Part shown: piece by piece, positions 28,663 to 38,284 of the stretch | How the letters are laid out: each line of letters begins with the position of its first letter | Position numbering within the stretch: position 1 is the stretch's first letter | Assembly: GCF_947493865.1 (NCBI RefSeq) | Contig: NZ_CANLTC010000014.1 | Coordinates: 1 to 64,000, forward strand | Reading direction: 5' to 3' | DNA from: an uncultured Halomonas sp. | GTDB taxonomy: Bacteria > Pseudomonadota > Gammaproteobacteria > Pseudomonadales > Halomonadaceae | DNA: 64,000 nucleotides | The notes under the pieces: model-generated | Told to the model about the DNA's origin: nothing | The model's input: the letters and a program-made list of their open reading frames with translations, nothing else | Database searches by the model: none | Translations under genes and position numbers: made by a program

Positions 28663-29636
28663 AGGCGCTCGGGCTCGCTCAGGATCTGGCCCAGCGTCTG
28701 CGCGGCCATTGGCGACGCACACTGCTGAATCCGGGTCGTGGTCAGCGAGCGTTATTGCATTTGCCGCGAGTACTTGCAAGCGAGACCGAGGCACGCCTGC
28801 CCCATTGCGCGCCCTGGAGCCTTGGACCATCAGGCTTCGAGAACTTGCTTGTCACGCTCAACGGTGTCGCAGGCATGGTCAACCTTTCCACAGCGCTCAC
28901 GCCTCACGCCGAGCATCATCCCAACATAAGCCTGACCTTCGATACCCCCTGGCGCCATGACATCGAAAATGCGACCGGGCTACTCGATCATTACGCAATT
29001 CCCGCGAGCATCTTCATCACCGCGGCACCAACACAGGATACCGAGCTGTGGCGCAAGCTGGTGGGCGACGCCCTTTGGCAAAGGCACTCCCTCAAGCGGA
29101 TTCGTGACACGATGGGAGACGCAGGACTGCCACTGCCACCCATGCCGCCTCATCATCCGGATCATGCCTACAGCCGCGCCCTGTTGCGCTACTTCCTGCA
29201 ACTTGCGGACACCGACTCACAGTGTTTGCGCCAGGTGGGCGAACATCTACTGGGCGTCCTCGATCATTCGCTGCAACCAATCGATCCCTTTAGCGCGCGA
29301 CGCCTGGAAAGTAGCGGACTGTTCCGCTTCGGTGCCGGCGGGATTCGTTATACCGCGCAGAACGAGGAAGGGCTTCACCAACAATTGCGCCGCTCTCGCA
29401 AGGCGCTGGCCACGCTTTGCCAGGACCCGCTATCGACCATCGCCTGTACCGGGGAGGCACCCTCCTTGCAAGCCCGGCAAATGCTACAGCGCGCGGGCGT
29501 AACCACCGCGCTGTTCGATACGGAGGGCTGGGTGACACAGCGAAGCAACCCGCTGGCGCTTCCGCGTATTACCGTCAACCAAGCGCTGGCTCAGAGCCCG
29601 GGGCGCCTCTTCGACCATCTGTTGGGCTTTTTATAG
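28659..29636 (+). CDS. Polysaccharide-deacetylase-like protein, catalytic motifs altered
   Basis: A 325-aa protein. Residues 90-120 (ISLTFDTPWRHDIENATGLLDHYAIPASIFI) align with the first NodB-homology motif, but the canonical TFDDG is TFDTP and no clear H-x3-H zinc pair follows. It may bind polysaccharide or work as a divergent hydrolase. Coupled to the glycosyltransferase-like gene, so the two probably act together on a surface glycan (inference). Confidence 0.55.
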   Translation: MKALGLAQDLAQRLRGHWRRTLLNPGRGQRALLHLPRVLASETEARLPHCAPWSLGPSGFENLLVTLNGVAGMVNLSTALTPHAEHHPNISLTFDTPWRHDIENATGLLDHYAIPASIFITAAPTQDTELWRKLVGDALWQRHSLKRIRDTMGDAGLPLPPMPPHHPDHAYSRALLRYFLQLADTDSQCLRQVGEHLLGVLDHSLQPIDPFSARRLESSGLFRFGAGGIRYTAQNEEGLHQQLRRSRKALATLCQDPLSTIACTGEAPSLQARQMLQRAGVTTALFDTEGWVTQRSNPLALPRITVNQALAQSPGRLFDHLLGFL

Positions 29637-29795
29637 GCTACGCCCAGCGGTTTTGAAAAGAGGCGCCAAGGTCATCGAAAACTGCGTCGTCAGAACGTGA
29701 AAACGGCGCCAGCCGGCAAAATCCGTGGCATAAGGTAGCAGTCGGGCACCGCTAGCCACTATAATACTCCCCCTATTTCCCAGCAGGATCCCGTC

Positions 29796-31622
29796 GTGAT
29801 CGAGAAACTTCGCAACATTGCCATCATTGCTCACGTCGACCACGGCAAGACCACCCTGGTCGACAAACTCTTGAGCCAATCAGGCACCCTGGACCGCAAG
29901 GCCGAAGGCCAGGAGCGTGTCATGGACTCCAACGACCAGGAAAAGGAACGCGGCATCACCATCCTGGCGAAGAACACGGCGATCCGCTGGCAGGCACCCG
30001 ACGAGCAGGTTTATCACATCAACATCGTCGACACCCCCGGGCACGCGGATTTCGGGGGCGAGGTCGAGCGCGTCATGTCGATGGTCGACTCCGTGCTGCT
30101 GCTGGTCGATGCCGTCGACGGCCCCATGCCCCAGACCCGATTCGTCACCCAGAAAGCCTTCGATCAAGGCCTGAAACCGATCGTGGTGGTCAACAAGATC
30201 GACCGCCCCGGGGCGCGTCCGGATTGGGTCATCGATCAGATCTTCGATCTGTTCGACAATCTGGGTGCCAATGACGAGCAGCTCGATTTCCCGATCATCT
30301 ACTGCTCGGCCTTGAACGGCATCGCCGGCCCGGACCCCGAAGAGCTGGCCGACGACATGACGCCGATGTTCCAGGCCATCGTCGATATCGTCGAACCGCC
30401 CAAGGTCGAGCGCGACGGCACCTTCCAGATGCAGATCTCGGCGCTGGACTACAACAGCTATGTCGGCGTTATCGGCCTGGGCCGTATCAAGCGCGGCAAC
30501 GTGCGCCCGGGCCAGCAGGTCAGCGTGATCTCTCGCGATGGCAACACCCGCAAGGGCAAGATCGGCCAGGTGATGACGCACATGGGACTCGAGCGCGTGC
30601 AGACCGAGCAGGCCGACGCCGGCGACATCATCTGCATCACCGGCATCGACGACCTGGCGATCTCCGATACGCTATGCGATCCGGCGGCGCCGGAAGCACT
30701 GCCGGCGCTGACCATCGACGAACCCACCGTCTCCATGACCTTTCAGGTCAACGACTCGCCCTTTGCCGGTCGTGACGGCAAGTACGTCACTAGCCGCAAC
30801 ATCAAGGACCGTCTCGATCAGGAGCTGATCCACAACGTCGCGCTGCGGGTCGAGCAGGGTGACTCGCCGGAGAAGTTCAAGGTATCCGGGCGGGGCGAAC
30901 TGCATCTCTCGGTGCTGATCGAAACCATGCGTCGTGAAGGCTACGAGCTGGCCGTGGGCCGTCCTGAAGTCATCATCCGCGAGATCGACGGCGTCAAGCA
31001 GGAGCCCTACGAAGAGGTCATCATCGACTGCGAAGAGCAGCATCAGGGCGCCATCATGGAAGAGCTCGGCTATCGCAAGGGCGAGCTTTCCAACATGAAC
31101 CCGGACGGCAAGGGCCGCGTGCGCCTGGACTTCATCATCCCTGCGCGGGGCTTGATTGGCTTTCGTGGCCAGTTCCTGACCCTGACCTCCGGCACCGGTA
31201 TTCTCACCAGCCGCTTCGATCATTATGGCCCGCTCAAGCCCGATGCCTCCATCGAACGGCGCAACGGCGTACTGGTATCCATGGTCGACGGCAAGGCGCT
31301 GGCCTATGCGCTGTTCACGCTGCAAGAGCGCGGCAAGCTGATTATCGATCATGGCACCGAGGTCTACGAAGGCATGCTGATCGGAATCAACAACCGTGCC
31401 AACGACATGGCGGTCAACCCCACCAAGGGCAAGAAGCTCGACAACATGCGCGCTTCGGGTAACGACGAAAACATCGTGCTGACGACACCGGTACGCTTCT
31501 CCCTGGAGCAGGCCATCGAGTTTCTCGATGACGACGAGCTGGTCGAAGTCACCCCGAACCATATCCGCTTGCGCAAGAAGCACCTCAAGGAAAACGAACG
31601 CAAGCGCGCCAACAAGAACTGA
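29796..31622 (+). CDS. typA: Translational GTPase TypA/BipA
   Basis: A 608-aa ribosome-associated GTPase acting in 50S assembly and stress or cold growth. G-motifs: AHVDHGKTT (G1), RGITI (G2), DTPGHADF (G3), NKIDRPGA (G4). EF-G-like domains II, III and V follow, plus the BipA-specific C-terminal domain. The start codon is GTG at 29796, preceded by an AGGA site. Confidence 0.96.
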   Translation: MIEKLRNIAIIAHVDHGKTTLVDKLLSQSGTLDRKAEGQERVMDSNDQEKERGITILAKNTAIRWQAPDEQVYHINIVDTPGHADFGGEVERVMSMVDSVLLLVDAVDGPMPQTRFVTQKAFDQGLKPIVVVNKIDRPGARPDWVIDQIFDLFDNLGANDEQLDFPIIYCSALNGIAGPDPEELADDMTPMFQAIVDIVEPPKVERDGTFQMQISALDYNSYVGVIGLGRIKRGNVRPGQQVSVISRDGNTRKGKIGQVMTHMGLERVQTEQADAGDIICITGIDDLAISDTLCDPAAPEALPALTIDEPTVSMTFQVNDSPFAGRDGKYVTSRNIKDRLDQELIHNVALRVEQGDSPEKFKVSGRGELHLSVLIETMRREGYELAVGRPEVIIREIDGVKQEPYEEVIIDCEEQHQGAIMEELGYRKGELSNMNPDGKGRVRLDFIIPARGLIGFRGQFLTLTSGTGILTSRFDHYGPLKPDASIERRNGVLVSMVDGKALAYALFTLQERGKLIIDHGTEVYEGMLIGINNRANDMAVNPTKGKKLDNMRASGNDENIVLTTPVRFSLEQAIEFLDDDELVEVTPNHIRLRKKHLKENERKRANKN

Positions 31623-31648
31623 TTCGGTATTTGTTCCTGCGTTTTCCG

Positions 31649-31674
31649 GCCCGCCTTCATCGGCGGGCTTTTTA
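31649..31674 (+). terminator. Terminator after typA
   Basis: GCCCGCC-TTCATC-GGCGGGC hairpin followed by TTTTT. Confidence 0.85.
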
Positions 31675-31795
31675 ATGGGTGATGCTCGCGTTAAACAAGT
31701 CTATCCAAGAAGCGTTATGCTAATAGCCGTCAGATGTTCGGGCAGCGGATACGAAAGCTCGACTGCCACCCTGCTATTAGCCAGTAAGGCCTGCC

Positions 31796-33049
31796 ATGTC
31801 TATCGAATCGATCCCTTTATCGCTTCAGGGTCTACACGCCACTCGAGCAAGCCTCCAGGAGGCCGTGATCCATACGGCTCAGTGGCATAACGATGTACTT
31901 TCTGCCGCATTGGGCACGTCGCTTGCCTTCAAGTTCGAGAACCTGCAGCGTGCAGGTTCCTTCAAGATACGCGGCGCCACCAACAAGATTACTCAGTTGC
32001 TGGCTGCCGATGCTCAGGGCAATGGGGTGATCGCCGCTTCCGCCGGCAATCATGCCCAGGGCGTGGCCCGGGCCGCGGGCCTCGCGGGTCTTCGCGCCGT
32101 CGTAGTCATGCCGACCAACGCGCCTTTAACTAAGATAGAAGCCTGTCGCAAGATGGGCGCCGAGGTTCATTTGCATGGCACCAACCTGGAACAATCTACC
32201 GAACTTGCCCTGGAGATTGCCCAGCGGGACAACCTGGCTTTCCTGTCTCCCTACGACGACTGGGACGTGATCGCCGGCCAGGCCAGCTGTGGTCTCGAAA
32301 TGTTCGAGGACGCTCCGGACATGACGCTTGCCGTGGTGCCCCTGGGGGGCGGCGGCCTACTCTCCGGAGTGGCGCTGGCCCTCAAGCTGCAAAATCCGGC
32401 CATTCGTGTCATCGGCGTACAAACCGACAACGTGGCACCTTGGCGGCGTTTCCTGGTGGATGGCAGCATCGAGGAAGTCGCGCCCGATGCCCATACCATC
32501 GCCGACGGCATCAAGGTCAAGCGCGCCGGCAAGCTGACCCGCCAGGTCATCGCACGCTATGTGGACGATATCGTCACCGTCAGTGACAATGCCATCGCCC
32601 GGGCCATCGTCACCATGCTCGAGCATACCCACACCATTGGCGAAGGGGCCGGGGTCATCGGCCTGGCGGCCTTGTTGAGTGGCAAGATTCATGTCAGCGA
32701 CCGGGACCGGGTCGTCTGCGTGATCTCGGGTGGCAACGTGGACATGAGCCTGGTGGGCCGCTCCATCGACTATGGCCTCGCCTCCAGCGGTCGTCTGACA
32801 AGCCTTTCGGTCACCATTCAGGATACGCCCGGCAACCTTGCCCATTTGCTCGATACCGTCGCCAAGCTCGGCATGAACATCCGTCATGTGGAACATCGCC
32901 GCGGCGAACTCCACGTGCCTGTCGGCATGACGCAAGTGCTACTCGAGATGGAAACCCGTGGTCCGGAACATCAACACCAATTGGTCGCTCTGCTTCAGAA
33001 AGAGGGTCTGCAGGTCAACTCGCTGGTGGCCAGTGGCGATAACGACTAG
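31796..33049 (+). CDS. Threonine ammonia-lyase with ACT domain
   Basis: A 417-aa PLP enzyme deaminating threonine (and serine) to 2-oxobutyrate. The PLP lysine is Lys57 in GSFKIRGA; the phosphate-binding glycine loop is in VPLGGGGLLSG. A single C-terminal ACT domain (about 325-410, SVTIQDTPGNLAHLL) gives allosteric control. This short form lies between catabolic TdcB and biosynthetic IlvA; assignment to either is left open. Confidence 0.9.
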   Translation: MSIESIPLSLQGLHATRASLQEAVIHTAQWHNDVLSAALGTSLAFKFENLQRAGSFKIRGATNKITQLLAADAQGNGVIAASAGNHAQGVARAAGLAGLRAVVVMPTNAPLTKIEACRKMGAEVHLHGTNLEQSTELALEIAQRDNLAFLSPYDDWDVIAGQASCGLEMFEDAPDMTLAVVPLGGGGLLSGVALALKLQNPAIRVIGVQTDNVAPWRRFLVDGSIEEVAPDAHTIADGIKVKRAGKLTRQVIARYVDDIVTVSDNAIARAIVTMLEHTHTIGEGAGVIGLAALLSGKIHVSDRDRVVCVISGGNVDMSLVGRSIDYGLASSGRLTSLSVTIQDTPGNLAHLLDTVAKLGMNIRHVEHRRGELHVPVGMTQVLLEMETRGPEHQHQLVALLQKEGLQVNSLVASGDND

Positions 33050-33105
33050 ATTGCGTGCCATTTGTGCATTGAATGACCGACTCGAAGAGAAGCCTTACTC
33101 TTTCC

Positions 33106-33132
33106 AGCCCGCCCTTATCGGCGGGCTTTTCA
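33106..33132 (+). terminator. Terminator after the threonine dehydratase
   Basis: AGCCCGCC-CTTATC-GGCGGGCT hairpin followed by TTT. Confidence 0.8.
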
Positions 33133-33334
33133 TTACAATTTCAAGCACGTACAAAAACCAGTTCGCATGCGTATCTACTTGTAACAAACATGACATAAAT
33201 CAATGTGCGCCGCTGTGCATCGGTTACGCTACTCCCAGCTCGTAGCATCATGACCATGCTACGCTCATGCCCCAGCATTGGATGTGCCATGCGCCACCAG
33301 GGGCGATTATTGGGACCAATCAAGGAGTCTTCCC

Positions 33335-33970
33335 ATGCGCGTAACCCCTCTTCTCACCGGCGCCATCTTCCTGGCCTCCATGACAACCGCCTCCTCGGTG
33401 ATGGCCTATGGTCAAGGTGATTTCTATACACGCTTCGGTGTCGCCAAGGTCGCTCCGAAAAGTGACAACGGTGATTTGAGCGTTCTTGGCATCAACGAAA
33501 TCGATGTGGGTGACGATAGCGGCTTCGCCTTCACCCTGGGCTATCGTTTCCTCGACCAGCTAGGTGTCGAGCTGCTGGCCGCCGAGCGCTTCGAGCACGA
33601 GATCGAGCTGGACGGTGCCAACGTTGCATCGACCAAACATCTACCGCCGACCCTGACCCTGCAGTACTACCCGTTCGGTGGAACCGATTCCCGAGTACAG
33701 CCTTACGTCGGTGCCGGCGTGAACTACACCCGCTTCTCGGGTGAAACTCTCGATCTACCCGGCGCCGACCTCGAACTGGACGACTCCTGGGGCTATGCCG
33801 CGCAGTTGGGTGTCGATTTGCTGATCAGCGAGCACTGGGCGCTCAACGCCGCCGCCTGGTACCTGGATATCGACAGCGATGCCACCGTCTCGGCAGGCGG
33901 TGCCGACTACGATACCGAGGTGGAAATCGATCCCCTGGTGGTCATGGGTGGCCTGAGCTTCCGCTTCTAG
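33335..33970 (+). CDS. ompW: OmpW-family outer-membrane protein
   Basis: A 211-aa eight-strand beta-barrel porin. Signal peptide 1-24 (MRVTPLLTGAIF ... SVMA), then the OmpW pattern: GDFYTRFGVAKVAP, GYRFLDQLGVELLAAERFEHEI, PPTLTLQYYPFGG, YVGAGVNYT, and C-terminal VMGGLSFRF ending in Phe. OmpW proteins pass small hydrophobic molecules and respond to osmotic stress. AAGGAG precedes the ATG at 33335. Confidence 0.92.
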   Translation: MRVTPLLTGAIFLASMTTASSVMAYGQGDFYTRFGVAKVAPKSDNGDLSVLGINEIDVGDDSGFAFTLGYRFLDQLGVELLAAERFEHEIELDGANVASTKHLPPTLTLQYYPFGGTDSRVQPYVGAGVNYTRFSGETLDLPGADLELDDSWGYAAQLGVDLLISEHWALNAAAWYLDIDSDATVSAGGADYDTEVEIDPLVVMGGLSFRF

Positions 33971-34010
33971 GAACCTGTTCACGACCTGCATTTTCAGTTC
34001 TTGATATGTG

Positions 34011-34037
34011 AAGGCGGCCTAGGGGCCGTCTTTATTA
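34011..34037 (+). terminator. Terminator after ompW
   Basis: GGCGGCC-TAG-GGGCCGTC hairpin followed by TTTATT. Confidence 0.7.
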
Positions 34038-34125
34038 TTGCCGTTTTGGCCTGTGCCCGATTTGCGTTTCCATACTTTCCCCCTAGTCTTTAATCAGGAG
34101 AACCACTTACTCGAGGAAGAAAACA

Positions 34126-35379
34126 ATGACGCCTTTCCTGTTTGCCGCGAGCCTTGGTTGCGCAACCTTGTTCGCAACCATTCCAGCGCTTGCCGCCTCT
34201 CAACAAGACGTCCTCGAAGCCGCCCGGGAGCAGGAGCAACCACTGCTCGAAACCCTGGAAACGCTGGTCAACATCGATTCCGGCACCGGTTACGTGGAAG
34301 GACTCAACAAAGTCGCCGGTATACTCGAACAGCGCCTCGAACGTCTTGGCGCCGAGATCGAAACCCGCCCGGCGCCGAAGTTCGGTGGCAAGACGCTGAT
34401 CGGCACCCTGAACGGCGAGGGGGATCAGAACATCATGCTGATGATCCACTACGACACCGTGTTCGATGAAGGCGAAGTGGAAAAACGCCCTTTTCGTACC
34501 GACGATGACCGTGGCTATGGCCCGGGCATTGGGGATGCCAAGGGGGGTGCTGCAGTGATTCTGCACGCCCTTGCGATACTCGAAGAACTCGATTTCAAGA
34601 AGTACGGCACCCTGACCGTGGTCTTCAATCCAGATGAAGAAAAAGGCTCTCTTGGCTCTCGGGAGGTGATTCAACAACTTGCCAAGGATCAAGACGCCGT
34701 ACTGGTATTCGAACCGGCCCTGGGTGAAGACGATGTCGATGCGGTTACCGTGGTGACCAAGGGCATCAACTACGTCTTTCTCGATGTCGAAGGCCGTGCC
34801 TCCCACGCGGGTAGCGCTCCAGAGCAAGGCCGAAACGCCATCATGGAACTTGCCCACCAGCTTTTACAGCTGGACGAACTAGGCAACGCCGACAAGGAGA
34901 CCACTCTCAACTGGACCATCGTCGACGGTGGCGCCAAGCGCAACATCATTCCCGAGCAGGCCCACGCCGAAGGCGATATGCGCTATTTCGATGCCGGCGA
35001 ATATGACCGAGTGATGGATGAAGCCAACGAGATCATTCAGGACAAACTCATAGAAGATACAAAGGTAGACTTCCGCATCGACAAGGGCCGCCCGCCACTG
35101 CCGGACAACCCCCAGACCCAGGCGCTGGCCAAACAGGCACAAGCGATTTATTCCGAACTGGATCGCGATCTCGATGCCATCGAGATCGGTGGGGGTACCG
35201 ATGCGGCCTATGCCTATAACCCGGATGGCGACACGCCGGCTGTGCTGGAATCCCTGGGCCTGGTAGGCGGGCGTTACCACAGTGCGGATGAGTTCATCGT
35301 GCTCGACAGCATCGTGCCCAGGCTCTATCTGGCGACTCGCATGATCATGGAGCTTTCCGGGCAAGCACCTGATTCTTGA
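34126..35379 (+). CDS. M20-family metallopeptidase (glutamate carboxypeptidase type), exported
   Basis: A 417-aa two-zinc exopeptidase resembling carboxypeptidase G2. Signal peptide 1-24 (IPALAA). Zinc and catalytic residues: His108 and Asp110 (IHYDTVF), bridging Asp137 (GIGDAKGG), Glu171-Glu172 (NPDEEKGS), later GGGTDAAY and a C-terminal YHSADEF histidine. The dimerisation domain is inserted at about 200-310. It is likely a periplasmic enzyme releasing C-terminal glutamate; the substrate is not known. Confidence 0.88.
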   Translation: MTPFLFAASLGCATLFATIPALAASQQDVLEAAREQEQPLLETLETLVNIDSGTGYVEGLNKVAGILEQRLERLGAEIETRPAPKFGGKTLIGTLNGEGDQNIMLMIHYDTVFDEGEVEKRPFRTDDDRGYGPGIGDAKGGAAVILHALAILEELDFKKYGTLTVVFNPDEEKGSLGSREVIQQLAKDQDAVLVFEPALGEDDVDAVTVVTKGINYVFLDVEGRASHAGSAPEQGRNAIMELAHQLLQLDELGNADKETTLNWTIVDGGAKRNIIPEQAHAEGDMRYFDAGEYDRVMDEANEIIQDKLIEDTKVDFRIDKGRPPLPDNPQTQALAKQAQAIYSELDRDLDAIEIGGGTDAAYAYNPDGDTPAVLESLGLVGGRYHSADEFIVLDSIVPRLYLATRMIMELSGQAPDS

Positions 35380-35468
35380 ATCCATAGAAATAGTTGGGCG
35401 TAGCGCTATGGGCTTTCATCAAGTGGCCTCGTGCGGCTAAGCTTGGCACGTCTACAAGGAGAGAACAT

Positions 35469-35783
35469 ATGCATACACATATCGAATGGGACGACCCTGG
35501 CGCCGATAGCGTCACGGCACATTATGCCAAGAACCCCAATGACTACAGCGAACCGCATCCCGGCAGCGTCGTCTCGGGGCGCTATCAGGGCATGAATGTG
35601 CGCGTGAAGGTCGAGGCCTACAGCGACCAGGTCAGCATCGGCGAAGTCGCCGCCATCATCGATGCCAAGGGAGAGCGGATAAAAGAACACGGCAAACTCA
35701 GCCTTGGAGACATCGTGCGCTTGCCCGACGACAAGCGGGCGTTTGAATCCGCGCCGGCTTATCCGAAGGAGGACGAGGACTGA
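35469..35783 (+). CDS. Conserved-looking hypothetical protein
   Basis: A 104-aa soluble protein, Asp/His-rich, with a central beta segment (SGRYQGMNVRVKVEAYSDQVSIGE) and no signal peptide. I do not recognise a family. AAGGAGAG lies just before the ATG at 35469, and a terminator follows, so it is probably a real monocistronic gene. Confidence 0.65.
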   Translation: MHTHIEWDDPGADSVTAHYAKNPNDYSEPHPGSVVSGRYQGMNVRVKVEAYSDQVSIGEVAAIIDAKGERIKEHGKLSLGDIVRLPDDKRAFESAPAYPKEDED

Positions 35784-35808
35784 GTAGCGATTGATCACCA
35801 CTTTTCAA

Positions 35809-35836
35809 GCCCGGCGGATGCCGGGCTTTTTTATTT
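35809..35836 (+). terminator. Terminator after the 104-aa hypothetical
   Basis: AAGCCCGGC-GGAT-GCCGGGCTT hairpin followed by a T-rich tract. Confidence 0.85.
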
Positions 35837-35927
35837 TTACACGACGAACGAAAGGAGCTTTTTCTGTAGAATCGCCGCGACTCGATATATTCCTCGCCAC
35901 TTACAGCATTTCACGGAGATAACCTGC

Positions 35928-37181
35928 ATGGCAGATAGCTCATCCTCGCGGCCCAATCCATGGCGGCGCATTCCTCTATGGCAGAAGATTCTTGTCGGCC
36001 TGGCACTTGGGGTCGTTGCCGGTGCGCTCATGGGTGAAGACGCCAGCGTCTTCAAGCCCATTGGCGATATCTTCATCAGCGCCATCAAGATGTTGATCGT
36101 ACCCTTGGTGTTCTCGACCCTGGTGGTCGGTATCACCGCCATGCGCGACCCGCAGAAGATGGGCCGCATCGGCCTGCGCACCATTGTGCTTTATCTGATC
36201 ACCACCGCCTTCGCCATCAGCATCGGCTTGCTGGCCTCGACCATCTTCCAGCCCGGGGCTGGACTGGAACTGAGTTTCGACAAGCCTGTCCAGGCGGAAG
36301 AGGCGCCATCGCTGGTACAGATCCTCGTCGATCTGGTGCCTCAGAACCCCATCGACGCCTTGGCTAACGGCAATATCCTGCAGATCATCGTGTTCGCCAT
36401 CGGCTTGGGGGTTTCCCTGACCTTGATCGGCGAAAAGGGCGAGCCGGTGGTACGCCTGTTCGAAAGTTTCGCCGAGGCCATGTACAAGCTCACCGAGATC
36501 GTCATGGCCTTCGCGCCATTCGGCGTATTCGGCTTGATCGCCTATGTCTCGGGTAGCTACGGGCTCGATGTGCTGTTGCCGTTGGCCAAGGTAATCGGGG
36601 TAGCCTATCTGGCCAGCGTGTTGCATGTGCTGGTGGTCTACTCGGGGTTACTGGCGCTGCTTGGTCGCTTGAATCCTCTGCGGTATTTGAGCGGTATTCT
36701 CGATGCGCTGGTGGTCGCTTATTCCTCGGCTTCCTCCTCCGGTACCTTGCCGGTTTCCTTGCGCTGTGCGCAGAAGAACCTGGGCGTGTCCGAAGGGGTG
36801 TCGGGCTTCGTGCTGCCGGTGGGCGCCACCATCAACATGGATGGCACCGCCATCTACCAGGGAGTGGTCGCACTTTTCATTGCTCAACTGGTCGGCGTCG
36901 ATCTCTCGCTGATGGATTACGGCATGATCATCGTCACCGGTACGCTGGCGTCTATCGGCACCGCTGGCGTTCCTGGCGCAGGCTTGATCATGCTCTCTAT
37001 CGTGCTGGCTCAGGTCGGCTTGCCACTGGAAGCCATCGCGGTGATTGCCGGCATCGACCGCATCCTCGATATGGCCCGCACCAGCGTCAATGTGGCCGGC
37101 GACTTGATGGTGACCACGCTGGTTGGAAAGAGTGAAAAGGAATTGGACATGACCATCTACAATTCTAAAAATAAAGTATGA
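35928..37181 (+). CDS. Dicarboxylate/amino acid:cation symporter (DAACS family)
   Basis: A 417-aa inner-membrane transporter of the GltP/DctA/GltPh type. Family features: a Ser-rich hairpin (YSSASSSGTLPVSL), VLPVGATINMDGTAIYQ (the NMDGT cation/substrate motif), GTLASIGTAGVPGAG, and the final ARTSVNVAGD substrate-binding Asp/Asn stretch. It probably takes up glutamate, aspartate or C4-dicarboxylates with H+ or Na+. Substrate not resolvable from sequence. Confidence 0.93.
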   Translation: MADSSSSRPNPWRRIPLWQKILVGLALGVVAGALMGEDASVFKPIGDIFISAIKMLIVPLVFSTLVVGITAMRDPQKMGRIGLRTIVLYLITTAFAISIGLLASTIFQPGAGLELSFDKPVQAEEAPSLVQILVDLVPQNPIDALANGNILQIIVFAIGLGVSLTLIGEKGEPVVRLFESFAEAMYKLTEIVMAFAPFGVFGLIAYVSGSYGLDVLLPLAKVIGVAYLASVLHVLVVYSGLLALLGRLNPLRYLSGILDALVVAYSSASSSGTLPVSLRCAQKNLGVSEGVSGFVLPVGATINMDGTAIYQGVVALFIAQLVGVDLSLMDYGMIIVTGTLASIGTAGVPGAGLIMLSIVLAQVGLPLEAIAVIAGIDRILDMARTSVNVAGDLMVTTLVGKSEKELDMTIYNSKNKV

Positions 37182-37313
37182 GCAAAGAGTCAAAAATTAT
37201 GAATTTTACCAACTATCTTTGCCTTTATAGCCTGGGTTAACAACACATTTACCTGCAGCTGACATATTCAATATAGAGAGCACGGGATGCTCTACATAGC
37301 CAGGAAGGCTACA

Positions 37314-37347
37314 GCCCGGCCCTGCCCAGCAGGCCGGGCATTTTATT
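37314..37347 (+). terminator. Terminator downstream of the symporter
   Basis: GCCCGGCC-(CTGCCCAGCA)-GGCCGGGC stem followed by TTTTATTT. Confidence 0.8.
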
Positions 37348-37440
37348 TGAATCCTTCCGATTTTCCTTGCCTCCATCCTTTAAAAAACAGCCCTCCACTT
37401 CTATGCTGAGGGAGACATACTTCAAAAGGGAGAAACAGAC

Positions 37441-37608
37441 ATGGCCGATCAACAAACCTGCGCTTGCCCAAACTGCAACTGCGAAGTCGATACCGACCAG
37501 GCTGTCATGTCCGATGGAAAGGCGTTTTGTTGCGATGCCTGCGCCAGCGGTCACGCCGATGGTGCAAAGTGCACCCACGAAGGCTGCGGCTGCGACAAGG
37601 CTGCCTAA
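37441..37608 (+). CDS. Bacterial metallothionein
   Basis: A 55-aa protein with ten Cys (7, 9, 12, 14, 30, 31, 34, 44, 49, 51) and two His (38, 46) in the BmtA/SmtA layout: CACPNCNC at the start, FCCDACASGHADG in the middle, GCGC at the end. It binds Zn, Cd or Cu in a thiolate cluster in the cytoplasm. GGGAGAAACAGAC precedes the ATG. No SmtB/ArsR repressor is nearby. It fits with the metal theme of the window. Confidence 0.93.
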   Translation: MADQQTCACPNCNCEVDTDQAVMSDGKAFCCDACASGHADGAKCTHEGCGCDKAA

Positions 37609-37632
37609 AGAAATTCGATCAGGGGTAATACG

Positions 37633-37809
37633 ATGCAGAAGCAAGCGCGCGTCGAACCCATTTATGACGCCACGGACATGAACGAAAAGATCATCGGCTG
37701 GAACGTGATCGATGAAAGCCAGCCGGAAAATGAAACGGTGGTTTCAGAGCATGAAACCGAACAAGAGGCGGTCAAGGCCGCGGAAGAGTTCGAACAGCGT
37801 GAGTTCTAG
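37633..37809 (+). CDS. Small acidic hypothetical protein
   Basis: A 58-aa protein starting MQKQARVEPIYDATDMNEKI and ending in an acidic helix (EAVKAAEEFEQREF). It starts 24 bp after the metallothionein stop with a GGGGTAAT site and is followed by a terminator, so it is probably co-transcribed. No family recognised. Confidence 0.6.
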   Translation: MQKQARVEPIYDATDMNEKIIGWNVIDESQPENETVVSEHETEQEAVKAAEEFEQREF

Positions 37810-37831
37810 TCACTCGTGACTGACCGATCAC

Positions 37832-37863
37832 CGGCCCCCATGCTCATGGGGGCCGCTTTCTTG
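37832..37863 (+). terminator. Terminator after the metallothionein unit
   Basis: CGGCCCCCA-TGCTCA-TGGGGGCCG hairpin followed by CTTTCTT. Confidence 0.8.
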
Positions 37864-37885
37864 GCAGCCATGAACCCCTCACCTT

Positions 37886-38152
37886 TCATGGCTTACACTC
37901 CAGCTTGGCCACTGCATTCGAGGTCGACGCCTCTTCCTTCAAATACTGTTCGGTTGTAAGCAAGAACAACCGCCGAAAAAGGGTGTGTACCGCCTCTTCC
38001 TGCTTTAGCGCCAACACATCTGGATCTGTCTGATCGGTTGGATTTTCCTTTCTCGGATATTCCCAGGCCAGCCGTACCGAGCCTGACGACGCATCGCAAA
38101 TCTGCAAGGTGGGGTTGGTTCCTTTGAAGCCGGACGTAATGCTATAGGGCAT
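37886..38152 (-). CDS. Hypothetical protein
   Basis: An 88-aa protein (MPYSITSGFKGTNPTLQIC...), soluble, one predicted helix near the C-terminus (EEAVHTLFRRLFLLT). The start at 38152 has AGGAGAAG upstream. Unknown function; no operon partner. Confidence 0.6.
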   Translation of the reverse strand: MPYSITSGFKGTNPTLQICDASSGSVRLAWEYPRKENPTDQTDPDVLALKQEEAVHTLFRRLFLLTTEQYLKEEASTSNAVAKLECKP

Positions 38153-38284
38153 GAACTTCTCCTGAAAGATATAAACGATAAAAATTCTCATTTACATATG
38201 AGAAATTATGCCATCCCTGCTAAGTCGTCAAGAAAAAATATTGCCGCTATAGTGAATTTTGATTTCATAATTGGTGATACTGGA

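Noticed and set aside
37385..37412. Short CCCTC/GAGGG dyad before the metallothionein gene as a metal-regulator site
   Set aside because: Only 5-bp arms and no regulator gene nearby; too weak to list.
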